Of a DNA stretch of 64,000 bases, positions 62,202 through 64,000 are shown one piece after another. Below the pieces are notes generated by a model, which was not told the origin of the DNA, searched no databases, and saw only the letters and a list, made by a program, of their open reading frames with translations. The position numbers and the translations under genes were made by a program. Source of the DNA: Nocardia pneumoniae NBRC 100136 (lineage in GTDB: Bacteria > Actinomycetota > Actinomycetes > Mycobacteriales > Mycobacteriaceae); NCBI RefSeq assembly GCF_000308755.1, contig NZ_BAGF01000070.1, positions 175,785 to 239,784 on the forward strand, written 5' to 3'. The number at the start of each line of letters is the position of its first letter. Positions within the stretch are counted from its first letter, which is position 1.

Positions 62202-63446
62202 ATGACCCGCCTGAGCGTCGTCGACGAGATCTTTCTGCGCACCCACCGCGGACTCGGCACCCCGATCGCGCTGCAAGGACTGTGGCGGACCGCCGACCGG
62301 GTGGACCACGCACTGCTTGCGCGAGTGCACGACGCGCTGCGCGCGGGGCCGTTGGGACGCAGGGTGGCTCGACCGCGTGTGCCAGGCGCTCGCCGATCCT
62401 GGCAACCGAACGTCCGCGCGTATCCGATCGCTCACGCCGAGGGCGTCCTCCCCGTCGCGCAATTGCTCGACTGGGCCGACGCGCAAGGCGAGGGGCTCGA
62501 TCCGGAATACGGTCCCGGATGGCGACTTGCGACAGCGGCGCTGGACGACGGCGGTTCGCTCGTCTCGCTCACCTGCTCGCACGCGCTGGCCGACGGACGT
62601 GCGCTGGCGCTGGCCGTGGACGACGCGTTGGGCGGCGAGCGCGCACAGAGGTTCGATCTCACTGCGCGAGAGTCGGATTGGCGCGATGCCTGGCGGCAAT
62701 GGACGATCGTCCTGCGCGGCACCGCCGCGGCGTTGCGGCACGGGATACCGCGCCAGCCCTCCGCCCCGCTCCGGGACGAGAGGCCGCGCATCGCCTCCGA
62801 AACGATCACCCAGAGCGCGATCCTGCAATGTCCTGCCGCGGAATGGGATCGCGTTGCCGCACGAGAAGGCGGCACGGCCAACAGCCTGTTCATCCATCTC
62901 GTCGCGACCATGCTGTGGAACAGCCGCTTTCCCGACGAGACGATCGAGGCGAGTCTGCCCGTCGACACCCGCGCCGAGCCCCGCGTGGACAACGACCTCG
63001 CCATGACGCGGATCGCGATCGGCCGAACCGACACCCCCGCGACCATCCGGGCACTGGCCCGTTCTGCCTACGAGCACCGCATGTCCGCGCCGGGCGGCAT
63101 GCCCGAAGAACTGCTCCAGGTGATCCCGGACCGCTGGGCCTACACCCTGTCCAAGGGCGCGGGCGAGCGAGACATCCTGTGCTCCAACATCGGAACGCTG
63201 CCCGCCTCCCTGCGCACGCTCGGCCCGCATCGCTGCACCGGCGTCGCGGCACGTGCGATCCACCCTGGCCTGACCGCCGCGCTACTGCCGCGCACCAGGC
63301 TCTCCGGGTACCTGTGTCACATCGGCGACGACTACGTGTTGAGTCTGGTGAGCCTGGACCCGGATCGCATCGAGTCCGCCGCGGCGCTACGCGAGTTGGC
63401 GGTACGCACCGCGGCCTCGGCCGGGCTGCGGACGCGCCCGTGGTGA
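62202..63446 (+). CDS. HxxxDG acyltransferase-like protein
   Basis: 414 aa. The motif CSHALADGRALALAVDDAL contains HALADG, the HxxxDG active-site motif of condensation, BAHD and wax ester synthase/PapA acyltransferases. RVDNDLAMTRIAIG and DILCSNIGTLPASLRTLGPH continue the fold in the usual order. No membrane segment. In an operon with the crotonase gene, it may move an acyl chain between CoA and an alcohol or amine. The exact family is not clear. Confidence 0.75.
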   Translation: MTRLSVVDEIFLRTHRGLGTPIALQGLWRTADRVDHALLARVHDALRAGPLGRRVARPRVPGARRSWQPNVRAYPIAHAEGVLPVAQLLDWADAQGEGLDPEYGPGWRLATAALDDGGSLVSLTCSHALADGRALALAVDDALGGERAQRFDLTARESDWRDAWRQWTIVLRGTAAALRHGIPRQPSAPLRDERPRIASETITQSAILQCPAAEWDRVAAREGGTANSLFIHLVATMLWNSRFPDETIEASLPVDTRAEPRVDNDLAMTRIAIGRTDTPATIRALARSAYEHRMSAPGGMPEELLQVIPDRWAYTLSKGAGERDILCSNIGTLPASLRTLGPHRCTGVAARAIHPGLTAALLPRTRLSGYLCHIGDDYVLSLVSLDPDRIESAAALRELAVRTAASAGLRTRPW

Positions 63447-63628
63447 GTTCCATGCCCAAGGCCCGCCGCGTCGGTCGACTCGCCGCGCCGGGCCCAATTA
63501 CCGGCCCCTGAGCTGCACTTCCCGGTAAAGTTTCGGCCGCACACGCCAGAAGAATCCGCGGCGATCATTCGTGTGCGATCCCGTTTGCCTCCGAAGTTCC
63601 GTTTCGACAGCGACTCGACTGGAGCATG

Positions 63629-64000
63629 ATGAACCGCAAGCATTCGCGTACTCTGGCCGCGATCACCGCGGTGATGCTGGCCACCATCGGTACTGTTACC
63701 GCGGCCGACGCGGAGCCGGGGGAGGTAGGCACCGGCGGGTTGCACCTGATCGCGTCGGTGGATGCCAATCATGTCCTGCCCACAGGTGGTGCTCTCGCAT
63801 TGGGCGTGCCGTTCGCGCACGCGGCCAAGGTGTCCGGAGATTTCTCGCTTGTCTCCGACGGATCCGCGGCACTACGTCGCGGGCAGATCGCCGCCGGATA
63901 TCTGATCGGCTGCGCGGTGGACATTTCCGATGGCATCGACGTATCCATCGCCGCGGCCGCTGGTGCCAGTGTCGGCTTCACCCCCGGAATCGCCATCGAT
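63629..64000 (+). CDS. MspA family porin, fifth copy, N-terminal part (runs off the right edge)
   Basis: First ~124 codons. Signal peptide ends near TVTAADAEPGEV; the mature part contains GGALALGVPFAHAAKVSGDF and GQIAAGYLIGCAVDISDGID, the MspA pattern GYxxGCxVxI. It is quite diverged from the four tandem copies. An ATG at 63626 is adjacent; 63629 has GGAG four bases upstream. Divergence suggests an older paralogue. Confidence 0.85.
   Translation, partial: MNRKHSRTLAAITAVMLATIGTVTAADAEPGEVGTGGLHLIASVDANHVLPTGGALALGVPFAHAAKVSGDFSLVSDGSAALRRGQIAAGYLIGCAVDISDGIDVSIAAAAGASVGFTPGIAID

Overview
The window is high-GC actinobacterial DNA, most likely from Nocardia or a close relative in the Mycobacteriales. 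The evidence is five MspA-type porin genes (four complete, one cut by the right edge), a SepX/GlpR-type divisome gene, an mprAB-pepD locus, a perM/DUF5336 pair, and two gene orders familiar from Mycobacterium tuberculosis. The first is chorismate mutase / uvrD1-pcrA / M23 peptidase / sucCD / DUF5336 / perM / purN / purH. The second is mprA-mprB-pepD-moaB2 and 5-FCL / galU / moeA / rimJ / sepX. Genus-level assignment is inference.

Layout. 1-3.6 kb: accessory genes (edge-truncated P450 with TetR, ArsR-SRPBCC pair, SDR, XRE/MmyB regulator). 3.7-4.9 kb: an orphan protein ending in a phage-tail-type lysozyme domain. 5.0-12.4 kb: a compact SARP-controlled unit with P450 plus ferredoxin, a large SARP/NB-ARC regulator, a DrrAB-like ABC exporter and an alpha/beta hydrolase. 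Three promoters in it carry the same triple 11-bp repeat. 12.5-14.9 kb: a frameshifted small gene, a HAD hydrolase, a lone biotin-carrier protein, a GC-rich palindromic repeat and tRNA-Ala(CGC). 14.9-21.1 kb: housekeeping block (sepX, rimJ, moeA, galU, 5-FCL, FmdB protein, SAF protein). 21.2-24.4 kb: a tandemly duplicated pair of MspA porin genes. 24.8-29.6 kb: small ORF, moaB2, pepD, mprB, mprA, with paired MprA-like boxes. 29.8-35.7 kb: a conservon (sensor kinase-like, Roadblock, DUF742, GTPase) extended by a degenerate MHYT-like membrane protein, then a coiled-coil gene. 36.4-39.4 kb: a divergent zinc-starvation island of Cys-poor ribosomal proteins (bL32, bL31B, bL28, bL33, uS14, bS18) and a COG0523-like protein, with two Zur-like boxes. 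39.4-57.6 kb: central metabolism and envelope genes (lipoprotein, purH, purN, perM, DUF5336, sucDC, M23 peptidase, helicase, chorismate mutase, aldehyde dehydrogenase, pgi, kinase). 57.6-63.4 kb: LysR/SnoaL pair and a fatty-acid type cluster (AidB-like acyl-CoA dehydrogenase, TetR, enoyl-CoA hydratase, HxxxDG acyltransferase-like protein). 63.6 kb to the end: start of a fifth MspA porin.

How it works together. The SARP unit looks like a small self-contained oxidation/export module whose promoters probably give leaderless mRNAs. The zinc island lets ribosomes swap zinc-binding proteins for zinc-free paralogues. The mprAB-pepD locus is an envelope-stress circuit beside a porin array. All functions are read from sequence motifs and family knowledge; no database search was run.
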